NCBI RefSeq assembly: GCF_007018905.1
Contig: NZ_CP041402.1
Location: 1,600,001-1,664,000, forward strand
Direction: 5' to 3'
Source of the DNA: Tardiphaga sp. vice304
GTDB lineage: Bacteria > Pseudomonadota > Alphaproteobacteria > Rhizobiales > Xanthobacteraceae
Length of the DNA stretch: 64,000 nt
The translations under genes were made by a program, and so were the position numbers. Below are positions 46,345 through 54,792 of the stretch, piece after piece (the first letter of the stretch is position 1; the number at the start of each line of letters is the position of its first letter). Below the pieces are notes generated by a model. The model searched no databases, had not been told where the DNA came from, and saw only the letters and a program-made list of their open reading frames with translations.

Positions 46345-47099
46345 CCGCGTTGCTCGAAGTCAAAAATCTCAAGGCTCAGGTCGAGGACAACGAGATTCTG
46401 CATGGGCTGACGCTCACCGTGAACGCGGGCGAAGTGCACGCCATCATGGGGCCGAACGGCTCCGGCAAATCGACGCTGAGCCATGTCATCGCCGGCAAGC
46501 CGGGCTATGAAGTTACCGGCGGCGAGATACTGTTCAAAGGCGAGGACCTCTTCGAAATGGCGCCGGATGTGCGCGCCGCCAAGGGCGTGTTCCTCGCGTT
46601 CCAGTATCCGGTGGAAATTCCGGGCGTGGCGACGATGACGTTCCTACGCACCGCGCTGAACGCCCAGCGCAAGTCGCGTGGAGAGAGCGAATTCTCGACG
46701 CCTGAATTTCTGAAGAAAGTCCGCGAGGTCGCGGGCAAGCTGAACATTCCGCAGGACATGCTGCGTCGTGGCGTCAACGTCGGCTTCTCAGGCGGCGAGA
46801 AGAAGCGCAACGAAATTTTGCAGATGGCACTGTTTGAGCCGAGCCTGTGCATCCTGGATGAAATGGATTCAGGCCTGGATATCGATGCGCTGCGCGTCGC
46901 CGCCGACGGCGTCAATGCTTTGCGCTCGAAGGATCGTGCGATGGTCATTATTACGCATTACCAGCGGCTGCTGAATTACATCATTCCCGACTTCGTGCAT
47001 GTGATGTCGAAAGGACGCGTCGTGAAGAGCGGCTGTAAGGAACTGGCGCTGGAGCTGGAGAAATCCGGTTACGCCCAGTTCGAAGACGTGGCGGCTTGA
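46341..47099 (+). CDS. sufC: Fe-S cluster assembly ATPase SufC
   Basis: The 252-residue ABC-type ATPase has Walker [10 protein letters not shown], signature [10 protein letters not shown] and Walker [14 protein letters not shown], and drives conformational change of SufBC2D. It overlaps sufB. The reading frame is intact and of usual length (250 aa). Confidence 0.97.
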   Translation: MTALLEVKNLKAQVEDNEILHGLTLTVNAGEVHAIMGPNGSGKSTLSHVIAGKPGYEVTGGEILFKGEDLFEMAPDVRAAKGVFLAFQYPVEIPGVATMTFLRTALNAQRKSRGESEFSTPEFLKKVREVAGKLNIPQDMLRRGVNVGFSGGEKKRNEILQMALFEPSLCILDEMDSGLDIDALRVAADGVNALRSKDRAMVIITHYQRLLNYIIPDFVHVMSKGRVVKSGCKELALELEKSGYAQFEDVAA

Positions 47100-47166
47100 C
47101 GCGTAAGCCGCAAAAGTGAGCGCCAGTTTTATAAGTGGAATACGCGTAATTGATAGAACGGTTTGA

Positions 47167-48498
47167 ATGATGAACGTTGCAGTGGCAAAGACAAACACCG
47201 GCCGGGCGCTTGGCGAAGCATTCACCGTCGAGCGCGAGCGGCTGCCCGGTTCGGGCATGGTCATGGATGCGCGACGGAAGGCGTTCGAGGATTTCGGGCG
47301 ATTGGGCCTGCCGCATCGCCGCGTCGAGGACTGGAAATACACGGACTTGCGCGTCTCTATGCGCGAGGTGCTTCCGCTCGCGGCGCCCCCGGATCAGGCG
47401 GCATTGACGCGAGCCGCTTCTGCCTTGAAGTCGCTGCCAGTGGAAGGCGCACGTCAACTTGTTCTGGTCGATGGCCTATTCGCGCCGCAGTTGTCCAATC
47501 TCGGAAAGCTGGAAAAGGGCCTTACCATCCGCGCGCTGCGCGATGTGCTGGAGTCCGGAAACGATGTTATCCGAAGTCAGCTTTTGCAGTCCGGCACTTC
47601 CTCTGATCCGATGATCGCGCTGAACACGGCGCTGATGACTGACGGCGTTGTCGTCGAGGTCGGCGATGGAGCTGAACTGGTGCAGCCGCTGCATATTGTC
47701 CATTTCGCCAGCGGCGGAAGCCCTGCGGCGATGGTCACACGCTCACTTCTGAGCGCCGGTGACAATACAAAGGTTACGCTGATCGAGAGTTTTATCGCGG
47801 CGGAAGGCGCAAAAGCCTATCAGGTCCACGACGCGCTGGTGGTATCCCTCGGCGCGAATGCGCGGCTCGATCATGTGCGTCTGATGCAAGATGCTCGCGA
47901 CGCCTTCAATATCTCGACTATCCTTGTTACGCTCGGTGCGAAATCCCATTTCAACACGTTCAACCTGACGGGCGGCGGCAACCTCAGCCGCTATCAGGCG
48001 TTCATCACGTTTGCGGGCGAGCATTCCCGCGTTGAGACCAACGGAGTCAACCTGCTCAACGGCACCCAGCATGGCGACACCACGCTGTTTCTCGATCATG
48101 CCGTGCCGAATTGCGCGAGCCGCGAAGTGTTCCGCGCGGTACTAGACGATCGCGCCCATTCGGTGTTTCAGGGCCGCATCGTCGTACGTTCCCATGCGCA
48201 GAAGACCGACGCCAAGATGATGACGCGCGCGTTGTTGCTCTCGGATGAGGCCGAATCCGAGAGCAAGCCCGAGCTGGAAATTTTCGCTGACGACGTGACC
48301 TGTGGTCACGGTGCGACGACCGGCGCGCTCGACCAAAGCCTATTGTTCTATCTGCGCGCGCGCGGCCTTTCCGAGAAGGAAGCGCAGGCGCTACTGATCG
48401 CGGCGTTTGTCGGCGAGGCGATCGAGTCCATCGTCGATGATAATCTGCGCGATATCGCTGTTGTCGTCGCGGAGCGATGGCTGGCGGCGCGAGGCTGA
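47167..48498 (+). CDS. sufD: Fe-S cluster assembly protein SufD
   Basis: The 443-residue protein has SufD features (RRVEDWKYTDLR at the start, EIFADDVTCGHGATTGALD with the conserved His, YLRARGLSEKEAQALLIAAF near the end). It is the SufB paralogue in the scaffold. ATG 47167 is used; an alternative is the adjacent ATG at 47170. The deleted sufS follows after 2 bp. Confidence 0.95.
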   Translation: MMNVAVAKTNTGRALGEAFTVERERLPGSGMVMDARRKAFEDFGRLGLPHRRVEDWKYTDLRVSMREVLPLAAPPDQAALTRAASALKSLPVEGARQLVLVDGLFAPQLSNLGKLEKGLTIRALRDVLESGNDVIRSQLLQSGTSSDPMIALNTALMTDGVVVEVGDGAELVQPLHIVHFASGGSPAAMVTRSLLSAGDNTKVTLIESFIAAEGAKAYQVHDALVVSLGANARLDHVRLMQDARDAFNISTILVTLGAKSHFNTFNLTGGGNLSRYQAFITFAGEHSRVETNGVNLLNGTQHGDTTLFLDHAVPNCASREVFRAVLDDRAHSVFQGRIVVRSHAQKTDAKMMTRALLLSDEAESESKPELEIFADDVTCGHGATTGALDQSLLFYLRARGLSEKEAQALLIAAFVGEAIESIVDDNLRDIAVVVAERWLAARG

Positions 48499-48500
48499 CG

Positions 48501-48619
48501 ATGCATCCGGCGGTCGCAAACGGCTCATACGATGTCGCGCGTGTGCGGGAGGACTTCCCGGCGCTGAGGTCGATACGCTGGCCGAGTCCATGGTCAAGGC
48601 ACGAGAGGTTTTCGCATGA
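48501..48619 (+). pseudogene. sufS: Cysteine desulfurase sufS, internal deletion
   Basis: ATG 48501 gives MHPAVANGSYDVARVREDFP, the expected start of SufS, but after about 21 codons the sequence jumps, in another frame, to AEVDTLAESMVKAREVFA-stop, the expected SufS C-terminus. Around 1.1 kb of coding sequence including the PLP lysine and active-site cysteine is missing. The suf operon therefore lacks its own sulfur donor; sufT still overlaps the remnant stop by ATGA. Confidence 0.85.
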
Positions 48620-49026
48620 GTGACGACACGCCCACCGTTGAAAAGCCCACCACAGAAAAGCTCGCGACTGGCGCGCAGCCCGCGCCGGCCGGAAAACCTT
48701 CCGCGCTGCCGGAGGCCGAGATCACCCGGCTCACCGACGAGATCGTGACCGCGCTCAAGACCGTCTACGACCCAGAAATTCCGGCCGACATCTACGAGAT
48801 CGGCCTGATTTACCGCATCGACATCGCCGACGACCGCACGGTGAAAGTCGACATGTCGCTGACCTCGCCCGGTTGCCCGTCGGCGCAGGAACTGCCGGTG
48901 ATGGTGGAGAACGCCGTTGCCAGCGTGGCGGGCGTCAAGGAAGCCAACGTGGCGGTGGTCTGGGACCCGCCCTGGGATCCGAGCCGGATGTCGGAAGAGG
49001 CGCGCGTCGTCCTCAACATGTGGTAA
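48616..49026 (+). CDS. sufT: SufT / DUF59 (MIP18-like) Fe-S assembly factor
   Basis: The 136-residue protein has a Pro/Ala-rich N-terminal tail (1-40) and a DUF59 domain (ALKTVYDPEIPADIYEIGLI, LTSPGCPSAQELP with the reactive Cys, VVWDPPWDPSRMSEEAR). SufT proteins assist Fe-S maturation. Its ATG overlaps the sufS remnant stop (ATGA), preserving operon coupling. Confidence 0.92.
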   Translation: MSDDTPTVEKPTTEKLATGAQPAPAGKPSALPEAEITRLTDEIVTALKTVYDPEIPADIYEIGLIYRIDIADDRTVKVDMSLTSPGCPSAQELPVMVENAVASVAGVKEANVAVVWDPPWDPSRMSEEARVVLNMW

Positions 49027-49113
49027 CCTAATCCTCGGCCTGAAGCCCCCACATTGAGGGAGCAATCGTTTGTTAAATTCAACCTGTTGCAATTTTCAAC
49101 TGGCTCGGAGAAC

Positions 49114-49488
49114 ATGATGGCCACAGCCCCGCTGAGACCCCAGATGATGCGGCTTACGGATGCTGCCGCAGACCGCATCAAATCCGTGATGGCTAATGCC
49201 GGCCGACCGATCGTTGGCGTGCGCGTGGGCGTCAAGAAGGGTGGCTGCGCCGGCATGGCCTACACCATGGAATATGCGGAGAAGGCCGGGCCGTTCGACG
49301 AGGTGGTCGAGGACAAGGGCGTGCGCGTCCTGATCGACCCCAAGGCGGTGCTGTTCCTGCTCGGCACCGAGATGGGCTACAAGGTCGAGAAATTGACGGC
49401 ACAGTTCGTGTTCAACAACCCGAACCAGACGTCCGCCTGCGGCTGCGGCGAATCGGTTCAACTCACTCCGGCGACCGAAACGCACTAA
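49114..49488 (+). CDS. sufA: A-type Fe-S carrier (SufA/IscA family)
   Basis: The 124-residue protein has the three A-type cysteines (KKGGCAGMAY and ACGCGES) and receives clusters from the SufBCD scaffold. ATG 49114 (ATGATG) follows GGAG; an upstream start would add 20 residues. It closes the suf operon; 76 bp later nuoI begins. Confidence 0.93.
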   Translation: MMATAPLRPQMMRLTDAAADRIKSVMANAGRPIVGVRVGVKKGGCAGMAYTMEYAEKAGPFDEVVEDKGVRVLIDPKAVLFLLGTEMGYKVEKLTAQFVFNNPNQTSACGCGESVQLTPATETH

Positions 49489-49564
49489 TTTCGACAAGGC
49501 GTCTTTCGATTGACGCGGACGACATCCGCGAGATGTTGCCGCCTTCCGGCGAAATGAGGACATC

Positions 49565-50053
49565 ATGAGTGTCAACGTCACAGCCCGTTCGCTTTTGCTG
49601 ACCGAATTCGTGTCGGCGTTTTTTCTCGCCATGCGTTATTTCTTCAAGCCGAAGCCGACGCTGAACTATCCGTTCGAGAAGGGGCCGATCTCGCCGCGCT
49701 TCCGCGGTGAACATGCACTACGCCGTTACCCCAATGGCGAGGAGCGCTGCATCGCGTGCAAGCTTTGCGAGGCGATCTGCCCGGCGCTGGCCATCACCAT
49801 CGAGGCCGGTCCGCGCCGCAATGACGGAACCCGCCGCGCCGTGCGTTACGACATCGATATGGTGAAGTGCATCTATTGCGGATTGTGCCAAGAGGCATGT
49901 CCCGTCGATGCCATTGTCGAGGGGCCAAATTTCGAATTCGCGACCGAGACGCGCGAGGAGCTGTACTATGACAAGGCGAAACTTCTCGCCAATGGCGATC
50001 GCTGGGAGCGCGAGATTGCGAAAAGCATAGAACTTGATTCGCCCTACCGGTGA
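49565..50053 (+). CDS. nuoI: NADH-quinone oxidoreductase subunit I
   Basis: The 162-residue protein is a complete NuoI with two 4Fe-4S motifs ([12 protein letters not shown] and [13 protein letters not shown]) and the C-terminal [15 protein letters not shown]. In complex I it carries clusters N6a/N6b. Here it stands without the other nuo genes except a nuoJ fragment, directly after suf, so it is a duplicated or translocated copy. Start ATG 49565 follows ATGAGGACATC. Confidence 0.95.
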   Translation: MSVNVTARSLLLTEFVSAFFLAMRYFFKPKPTLNYPFEKGPISPRFRGEHALRRYPNGEERCIACKLCEAICPALAITIEAGPRRNDGTRRAVRYDIDMVKCIYCGLCQEACPVDAIVEGPNFEFATETREELYYDKAKLLANGDRWEREIAKSIELDSPYR

Positions 50054-50062
50054 GGTGAGGGC

Positions 50063-50262
50063 ATGATCCTTCCCGCGCTGTTCTTCTATCTGTTCGCCGG
50101 CGTATGCGTTGCATCCGCCGGTGAATGGTGATTGCGTCGCGCAATCTCGTGCACTCGGTGCTCTTTCTCATTCTGGCGTTGGTCAACGCATCCGGCCTGT
50201 TCGTGCTGATGGGCGCCGAATTCCTCGCAATGATCCTCGTCGTGGTTTATGTCGGTTAAGTA
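50063..50262 (+). pseudogene. nuoJ: NADH-quinone oxidoreductase subunit J, truncated and frameshifted
   Basis: ATG 50063 begins MILPALFFYLFAGVCVAS, the start of NuoJ. A one-base change at about 50120 shifts the frame, after which [20 protein letters not shown] and [12 protein letters not shown] follow and the gene ends at a TAA. The normal protein continues for over 100 residues; the rest is missing where the reverse-strand operon end begins. Confidence 0.85.
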
Positions 50263-50345
50263 GGGACAGGTGCTCGGTGTAGGCGCGCCACTCGGCGGAC
50301 GCCTCTGTCTTCAGGCGCTCAAAGAAGCTCTTGGTCTCCTCCTGG
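50263..50345 (-). pseudogene. TenA-like N-terminal fragment
   Basis: The reverse strand reads QEETKSFFERLKTEASAEW and RAYTEHLS before running into nuoJ sequence. This resembles the first 25 residues of TenA-type thiaminase II (FERLK-EASAEW-AYT-HPFV). Everything after is lost. The identification rests on a short stretch. Confidence 0.4.
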
Positions 50346-50776
50346 ACTTGCTCGATGCCTCGGATCTCGATTGCCTTCTTTACGAAGCAACGGGCACCAG
50401 ATGCGGACGCGAGCTTCCATAGAATGAAAGCACACGCCGCAGCTCGATCGCGTGGAAGGCACACGCGCCTCCGGGCTCGTCGGATCGCCAGAAAAGCCCC
50501 CAGAACCTGGGCCGCCAAGAAGAACCCGCAGACGAGAATGCCGGGCCGCATCTTGCTGACGCAAAGTGCAGCCAACATCAGGCGACCGGCGGCGACGTCG
50601 TCCTCCATGAGGGTCTCAAGTGCCTCACCGATAAGATGAATTGTCTGCGACGGCTCAAGTCCGAGGCGGTCGGCGAGTTCTTTGTAAGTCGTGAGGTTCC
50701 CGGTCTGGGCCTGATCTATGAGAGCTTGGCGGAGACGTTCTTTCAACATGCAACTCCGATCAAGTTCCTCGCTCAA
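50346..50776 (-). pseudogene. HTH-containing hypothetical protein (paralogue of 62994-63416), frameshifted
   Basis: The start reads MLKERLRQALIDQAQ, NLTTYKELADRLGLEPSQTI and HLIGEALETLMEDDVAAGR, similar to TYQELAKALGLTPPNTI in the 62994-63416 protein, then CGFFLAAQVLGAF. A shift near 50490 moves the matching part (GDPTSPEAR) to another frame. The TTG at 50776 overlaps the DUF6522 stop; ATG 50749 is an alternative. The family looks like a small winged helix with an unassigned tail. Confidence 0.55.
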
Positions 50777-51039
50777 GAGCTGTCCTCGCTGACGACCTCG
50801 CCGGTCGTCGTGACAATAAGCCGGAATACCCGATCTCGATAACGAAAGGTCAGGCGGAAGCGGCCCTCGTCCTCACCGATACCGCGCTCGCTCGTGCTGT
50901 AGACGATGCCGCGTCGCATCTCGACCATGAGCTGCTCAACCGGCAGTTTGAGACCCCGGGCGACCGGCGTCGCATCGACCTCGACGGCGCCCTCCGGCAC
51001 GCGGATGCTGGTGGCGATCTCATTCGCCGTGTCGGTCAT
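50773..51039 (-). CDS. DUF6522 family protein
   Basis: The 88-residue product (MTDTANEIATSIRVPEGAVE, LKLPVEQLMVEMRRGIVYS, RFRLTFRYRDRVFRLIV) matches the small DUF6522 pattern. ATG 51039 overlaps the stop of the marR-like gene, and its own stop overlaps the next start, so the three genes form a coupled operon. Function unknown; placement suggests a role in the regulon of the MarR-type protein. Confidence 0.7.
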   Translation of the reverse strand: MTDTANEIATSIRVPEGAVEVDATPVARGLKLPVEQLMVEMRRGIVYSTSERGIGEDEGRFRLTFRYRDRVFRLIVTTTGEVVSEDSS

Positions 51040-51614
51040 GAGCGCGCTCGCTCCTTGGCTGAAAGTTTGACGCACGGGAGTTCCGTTTCGTCAGGCTGCA
51101 TTGGAACGCCGAGCAGCAGGCATTCGAGGACCGATGAAGGCATGTTTGTTAAGCTGCAGCAGATGTCTCCGCCGATGTAGCAGCAATCCCGGCAGACGCC
51201 AAAGCGCCGATGCGACCCGCTCGCGGCTACGGCAGTCAGCACTTGTTGCAGGGCGTGAACGGCGGCGCGCTGTTTTGTATCGGGGGCCGCGACTCCCCGC
51301 ATTAGAACTTCGAACGGGTCGCGGCGAGTGCATCGCGACCATTGTCGGTCAGTTGCAGACTGACGCTGCGTCCATCGATCTCCGACTTCTGCCGGTGCAG
51401 GTAGCCGCCGGCCACAAGCGCTTTGATGCCTTTGTGTCGCGGTGCCGCGTGTGATCGACTGCTCAGCGAAGGCTGAGGGAGTGCGGGAGAGCTTGGCCCC
51501 GGCGAAGAAGCGGAGCGCCATCCATTGGGCCGGGCTCACCTCGCCGTAATAGCCTTCCCCCTGCATGATCCGCGCTGCTTGCAGCAGAAGGGCCGCCGTT
51601 TCGCGTGCTGACAT
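51036..51614 (-). CDS. MarR-type regulator with C-terminal cysteine cluster (copy 2, internally frameshifted)
   Basis: ATG 51614 after GGAAAGG gives a protein collinear with copy 1: YYGEVSPAQWMALRFFAGAK, then the tail FGVCRDCCYIGGDICCSL, LECLLLGVP and LPCVKL, with all six tail cysteines kept. Between about 51447 and 51325 the reading frame is shifted, so about 40 residues of the recognition-helix/wing region are replaced by unrelated sequence; the expected GIKALVAGGYLHRQKSE is in the neighbouring frame. A second indel restores the frame. DNA binding is probably impaired. Confidence 0.65.
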   Translation of the reverse strand: MSARETAALLLQAARIMQGEGYYGEVSPAQWMALRFFAGAKLSRTPSAFAEQSITRGTATQRHQSACGRRLPAPAEVGDRWTQRQSATDRQWSRCTRRDPFEVLMRGVAAPDTKQRAAVHALQQVLTAVAASGSHRRFGVCRDCCYIGGDICCSLTNMPSSVLECLLLGVPMQPDETELPCVKLSAKERARS

Positions 51615-51642
51615 GTTGACCTTTCCGACAAAGTAGTAGTCG

Positions 51643-51692
51643 TTCGAAATCATATTGACAAGTGGTCTGGCGGTTGTTAGTTTGGTTTCGAA
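51643..51692. promoter_or_regulatory. Divergent promoter with twin TTCGAA palindromes (copy 2)
   Basis: TTCGAA at 51643-51648 and 51687-51692 (44 bp apart) bracket TTGACA (51655-51660), 17 bp and TAGTTT (51678-51683). All distances equal those at 44591-44640. Rightward transcription would enter the gene at 51709 and then the Nfu gene; leftward, the marR-like operon. Confidence 0.65.
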
Positions 51693-51708
51693 ATGAGTTG
51701 AGGCGGGA

Positions 51709-52176
51709 ATGAACACCAGTCCAGTTGTCGACGATGCCGTCGAGCTCATGGTTCGGCTGGCTGTCACTGATCCCCACGTAACAGCAGCCGAGCTCGCCCT
51801 AGTGGCCCGTTCGCCGTCATCCACGGAGGCGCTGTTGGCTCGATTGCGGAGCGGCAATCCACAGGCGCGGTTACCGCTTGGCGCGACCGGCTGCGTTGAT
51901 CTCGGCTGCGGATATTTTCGAAGCCGTGAGCGGGGGGAAGTGCGACCCGGCCTTGCCGGCGATATCTCCGGATCTCCGACCCGGGGACGCGGTAATCGGG
52001 GTAAATCTGCTTCAAGCGGCGCTCAAGACCTATATTCTGATTTTCCTGCGCGGGGTCAGGCTCGCCGACCTGCTGCCTGACGCAGCGACCACACCTGCCG
52101 ACCGCACTCATTCGCCGAGCCGTCCCATCCCTCATCGGATGAGCTCTGCACTGATCAAGCAGACAACAAAGTGCTG
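51709..52176 (+). pseudogene. Unidentified protein, frameshifted
   Basis: ATG 51709 has a good GAGGCGGGA site (MNTSPVVDDAVELMVRLAV, HVTAAELALVARSPSST). Near 51880 the coding character moves to the next frame (LISAADIFEAVSGGKCDPAL, GVNLLQAALKTYILIFLRG). The pieces suggest one gene of about 140 residues broken by an indel. I do not recognise the family. It is the first gene behind the twin-TTCGAA promoter and lies 25 bp before the Nfu gene. Confidence 0.4.
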
Positions 52177-52200
52177 AAGAGCGCAGCGAAGGGATATGCG

Positions 52201-52752
52201 ATGCTCATCGAAACCGAAGCGACACCCAACCCAGCAACCTTGAAATTCAATCCTGGTCGGATGGTCGGCGGCGACTGTACACACCAGTTTTCCGATCGCT
52301 CCGCTGCAGCCGGCTCGCCGCTTGCCCGGCGCCTGTTCGCCATCGACCAGATTACGGCAGTCTTCTTCGGACCCGATTTCATCACAGCGACCAAGACAGA
52401 CGCAGTCGACTGGCCGACCGTCAAGCCCGCGGTGTTCGGTGCAATTATGGAGCACTACGTCGCAGATGATCCTCTGTTTGATGTCGAAACGGCAGAGACC
52501 GGTCACTCGGCAGCAGAGGAAGACAGCGATCTCGTCAACCAAATAAAAGAGCTTCTGGACACGCGCGTACGCCCCGCCGTCGCTCAAGACGGTGGCGACA
52601 TCGTCTTCCGCAGCTTCCAAGACGGGGTTGTCTATCTGCATCTGCAAGGCAGTTGCGCCGGATGCCCGAGCTCGACCGCGACGCTCAAGACTGGCATCGA
52701 AAACATGCTGCGTCACTACTTGCCGGAGGTCACGGAGGTTCGTTCAGTTTAG
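52201..52752 (+). CDS. NifU family (Nfu-type) Fe-S carrier protein
   Basis: The 183-residue protein has an Nfu N-terminal domain (MLIETEATPNPATLKFNPG, AVFFGPDFITATK) and a C-terminal NifU domain with LQGSCAGCPSSTATLK, whose CxxC binds a 4Fe-4S cluster. Nfu proteins deliver clusters to targets such as lipoyl synthase, which is also encoded (broken) at 60.6 kb. ATG 52201 begins the canonical sequence. Confidence 0.93.
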   Translation: MLIETEATPNPATLKFNPGRMVGGDCTHQFSDRSAAAGSPLARRLFAIDQITAVFFGPDFITATKTDAVDWPTVKPAVFGAIMEHYVADDPLFDVETAETGHSAAEEDSDLVNQIKELLDTRVRPAVAQDGGDIVFRSFQDGVVYLHLQGSCAGCPSSTATLKTGIENMLRHYLPEVTEVRSV

Positions 52753-52999
52753 CCGGCATTTCTCACGGTCACAAGGAATAGAGCCGCTCATCGGAATTTC
52801 TTACGACTGGTCAAGGAATTGAAGGCCAGGAGAAATGCAGGTTAGAGAGCCTGTCGGCGGCAGGGGCTGGTTGCTAACTAAGCTGACCTGTGGGTTCTGG
52901 AACGTCGTGTAGCAGGCAACGAAACAAGACGCGTGCCATGCCACGGGCACTGGACCGCAGAGAGGGCACTCGCTCAATCACCAATATGGACTGCAACTC

Positions 53000-53296
53000 A
53001 TGATCGAGCAGAGCGCGATGGAGACGGACAGTTATCCGAAGTTTCATAACGAGGCCGGAGCGCCAATCGTGCGCATTGGCTGACGTGAGTTCAAGTGCAT
53101 TGCGACAATGCCGCCACAAGATCATCCGCACGTCTATCTTAACATGGGTAATGCCAATGAGATCGTTTGCCCCTATTGCGCGTCGCTATTCCGCTTCGAT
53201 CCTAGTTTGGGCTTACGCGAAGCAGAGCCAGCGTCTTGCGGCTACAGTGATGCCGATTTCGAGGCTTGGGCGCGACAAGTACAAACCACAGCGTAA
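53000..53296 (+). pseudogene. Zinc-finger domain protein with in-frame TGA
   Basis: From ATG 53000: MIEQSAMETDSYPKFHNEAG, APIVRIG, then TGA at 53081-53083, then REFKCIATMPPQDHPHVYL, GNANEIVCPYCASLFRFDP. The parts before and after the TGA are in one frame and together match the small zinc-finger proteins related to the NDUFS6 family (FHN...IRIG-REF-C...DHPHVYL-MG...VCPYC). A sense codon (probably TGC) has become TGA. Restart at ATG 53108 would give a 62-residue zinc-binding part. Confidence 0.7.
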
Positions 53297-53379
53297 CCCG
53301 CTGCCAAGCCGAGCCATTGCGCGTCAGCGTGCGGCCTCTGGCTGCACGCTGACGCGTGAGCGTAGGAGCCACTAGATCC

Positions 53380-54408
53380 ATGAACGCCCAGCTGTCACCA
53401 GGCCTAACCAACACATCAATGGTCGACCCTTTCGGGCGCACCGTCAGCTATCTGCGCGTGTCGGTGACCGATCGCTGCGACTTTCGCTGCGTCTACTGCA
53501 TGTCGGAACACATGACCTTTCTGCCAAAGAAGGAGCTCCTGACGCTCGAGGAACTCGATCGGCTGTGCAGTGCATTCGTGGCGAAAGGCGTGAAGAAGCT
53601 TCGGATCACTGGCGGCGAGCCGCTTGCGCGCAAGAATATCCTTTGGCTGTTTGAGGCCCTTTCCCGGCACCTGAAAACCGGCGCGCTTGAAGAGTTGACG
53701 CTGACCACGAATGGTAGCCAGCTCCCGACGTATGCGCAGGCCCTCAAGGATTGCGGCGTTCGGCGCATCAATATCTCGCTTGACACGCTGCAGCCCGACC
53801 GTTTCCGCGCCATCACGCGGTGGGGAGATTTCTCGCAGGTAATGGCGGGCATCGAAGCCGCGGAGAAGGCGGGGCTCAAGATCAAGCTCAATGTTGTCGC
53901 CCTCAAGGGCGTCAACGAGGACGAGATCGAGGACCTGATCCAATTCGCGCACGGCCGCGGCATGGACCTGACGCTGATCGAAACGATGCCGCTCGGCGAC
54001 ATCGACGGCGACCGCACCGACCAGTACCTGCCGCTCTCCATCATCCGGGCGCGGCTGATGGACCGATGGACGCTGACCGACATCCCTTACAAGACCGGCG
54101 GCCCGGCGCGCTACGTCGAGATTAAGGAGACCGGCGGTTGCGTCGGCTTCATCACGCCAATGACGCACAACTTCTGCGAAAGCTGTAATCGCGTGCGCCT
54201 CACCTGCACGGGCATCCTCTACATGTGCCTCGGTCAGGATGACGCGGCAGATCTGAGAAAATCGCTTCGCGCGAACGGTGACGATGTGGCACTGTTCGAT
54301 GCCATCGACGAGGCGATCTCGCGCAAGCCCAAGGGCCATGACTTCGTCATCGACCGGCGCACGAAGAAGCCAGCCGTTGCGCGGCATATGTCCGTGACCG
54401 GGGGGTGA
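53380..54408 (+). CDS. moaA: GTP 3',8-cyclase MoaA
   Basis: The 342-residue radical SAM enzyme makes the first molybdopterin intermediate. The SAM cluster motif CDFRCVYC is near residue 33, ITGGEPL follows, and the C-terminal cluster ligands are in [23 protein letters not shown] 53380 follows TAGGAG. Intact. As a two-cluster enzyme it fits the Fe-S theme of the island; the other moa genes are not in the window. Confidence 0.95.
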   Translation: MNAQLSPGLTNTSMVDPFGRTVSYLRVSVTDRCDFRCVYCMSEHMTFLPKKELLTLEELDRLCSAFVAKGVKKLRITGGEPLARKNILWLFEALSRHLKTGALEELTLTTNGSQLPTYAQALKDCGVRRINISLDTLQPDRFRAITRWGDFSQVMAGIEAAEKAGLKIKLNVVALKGVNEDEIEDLIQFAHGRGMDLTLIETMPLGDIDGDRTDQYLPLSIIRARLMDRWTLTDIPYKTGGPARYVEIKETGGCVGFITPMTHNFCESCNRVRLTCTGILYMCLGQDDAADLRKSLRANGDDVALFDAIDEAISRKPKGHDFVIDRRTKKPAVARHMSVTGG

Positions 54409-54505
54409 TTGTGGGCGCAGCCATGTCAGGTCGAAAACGACTGTGGGCTGGCCGAACGGCGATGTCGCGCGTGACAGTTTGACGGAGCAAAGGAGACGAG
54501 TTCGC

Positions 54506-54792
54506 ATGGCCATGGATGCACTGGAGATCGAGCGCCTCATCAAGGCCGGACTGCCGGATGCCCAGGTGATAATCCGGAATCTGGCTTGTGACGGCGACCA
54601 TTACGAGGCGCATGTCGGCTCGAAGCTCTTAAAGACAAGACGCGCGAGCAACAGCACAAGACAGTCTACGACGCGCTTGAGGGCCGCATGGGCAGTGCGC
54701 TGCATGCGCTCGCACTGCAGACCTCTATATATACCCAAAGACGCTTAAACGCCGATCAGGCCGTAGCACCGAGTCACGGAGAAAGGAACGCC
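54506..54792 (+). pseudogene. bolA: BolA family protein, frameshifted
   Basis: ATG 54506 starts MAMDALEIERLIKAGLPDAQ, VIIRNLACDGDHYEAHVGS, a BolA/Fra2 N-terminus. At about 54632 one base is missing, and the family continuation KDKTREQQHKTVYDALEGR and MGSALHALALQTS is in the next frame. That frame has no stop before the glutaredoxin gene and runs in frame into it. BolA2-type proteins pair with monothiol glutaredoxins, the next gene. Confidence 0.8.

Noticed and set aside
53081..53083. Selenocysteine at the in-frame TGA of the zinc-finger gene
   Set aside because: No selenocysteine insertion element was recognisable downstream, the family is not known as a selenoprotein, and neighbouring genes show many ordinary lesions.
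52874..53131. Reverse 85-aa ORF between Nfu and moaA
   Set aside because: It is antisense to the zinc-finger gene start and has no recognisable product.
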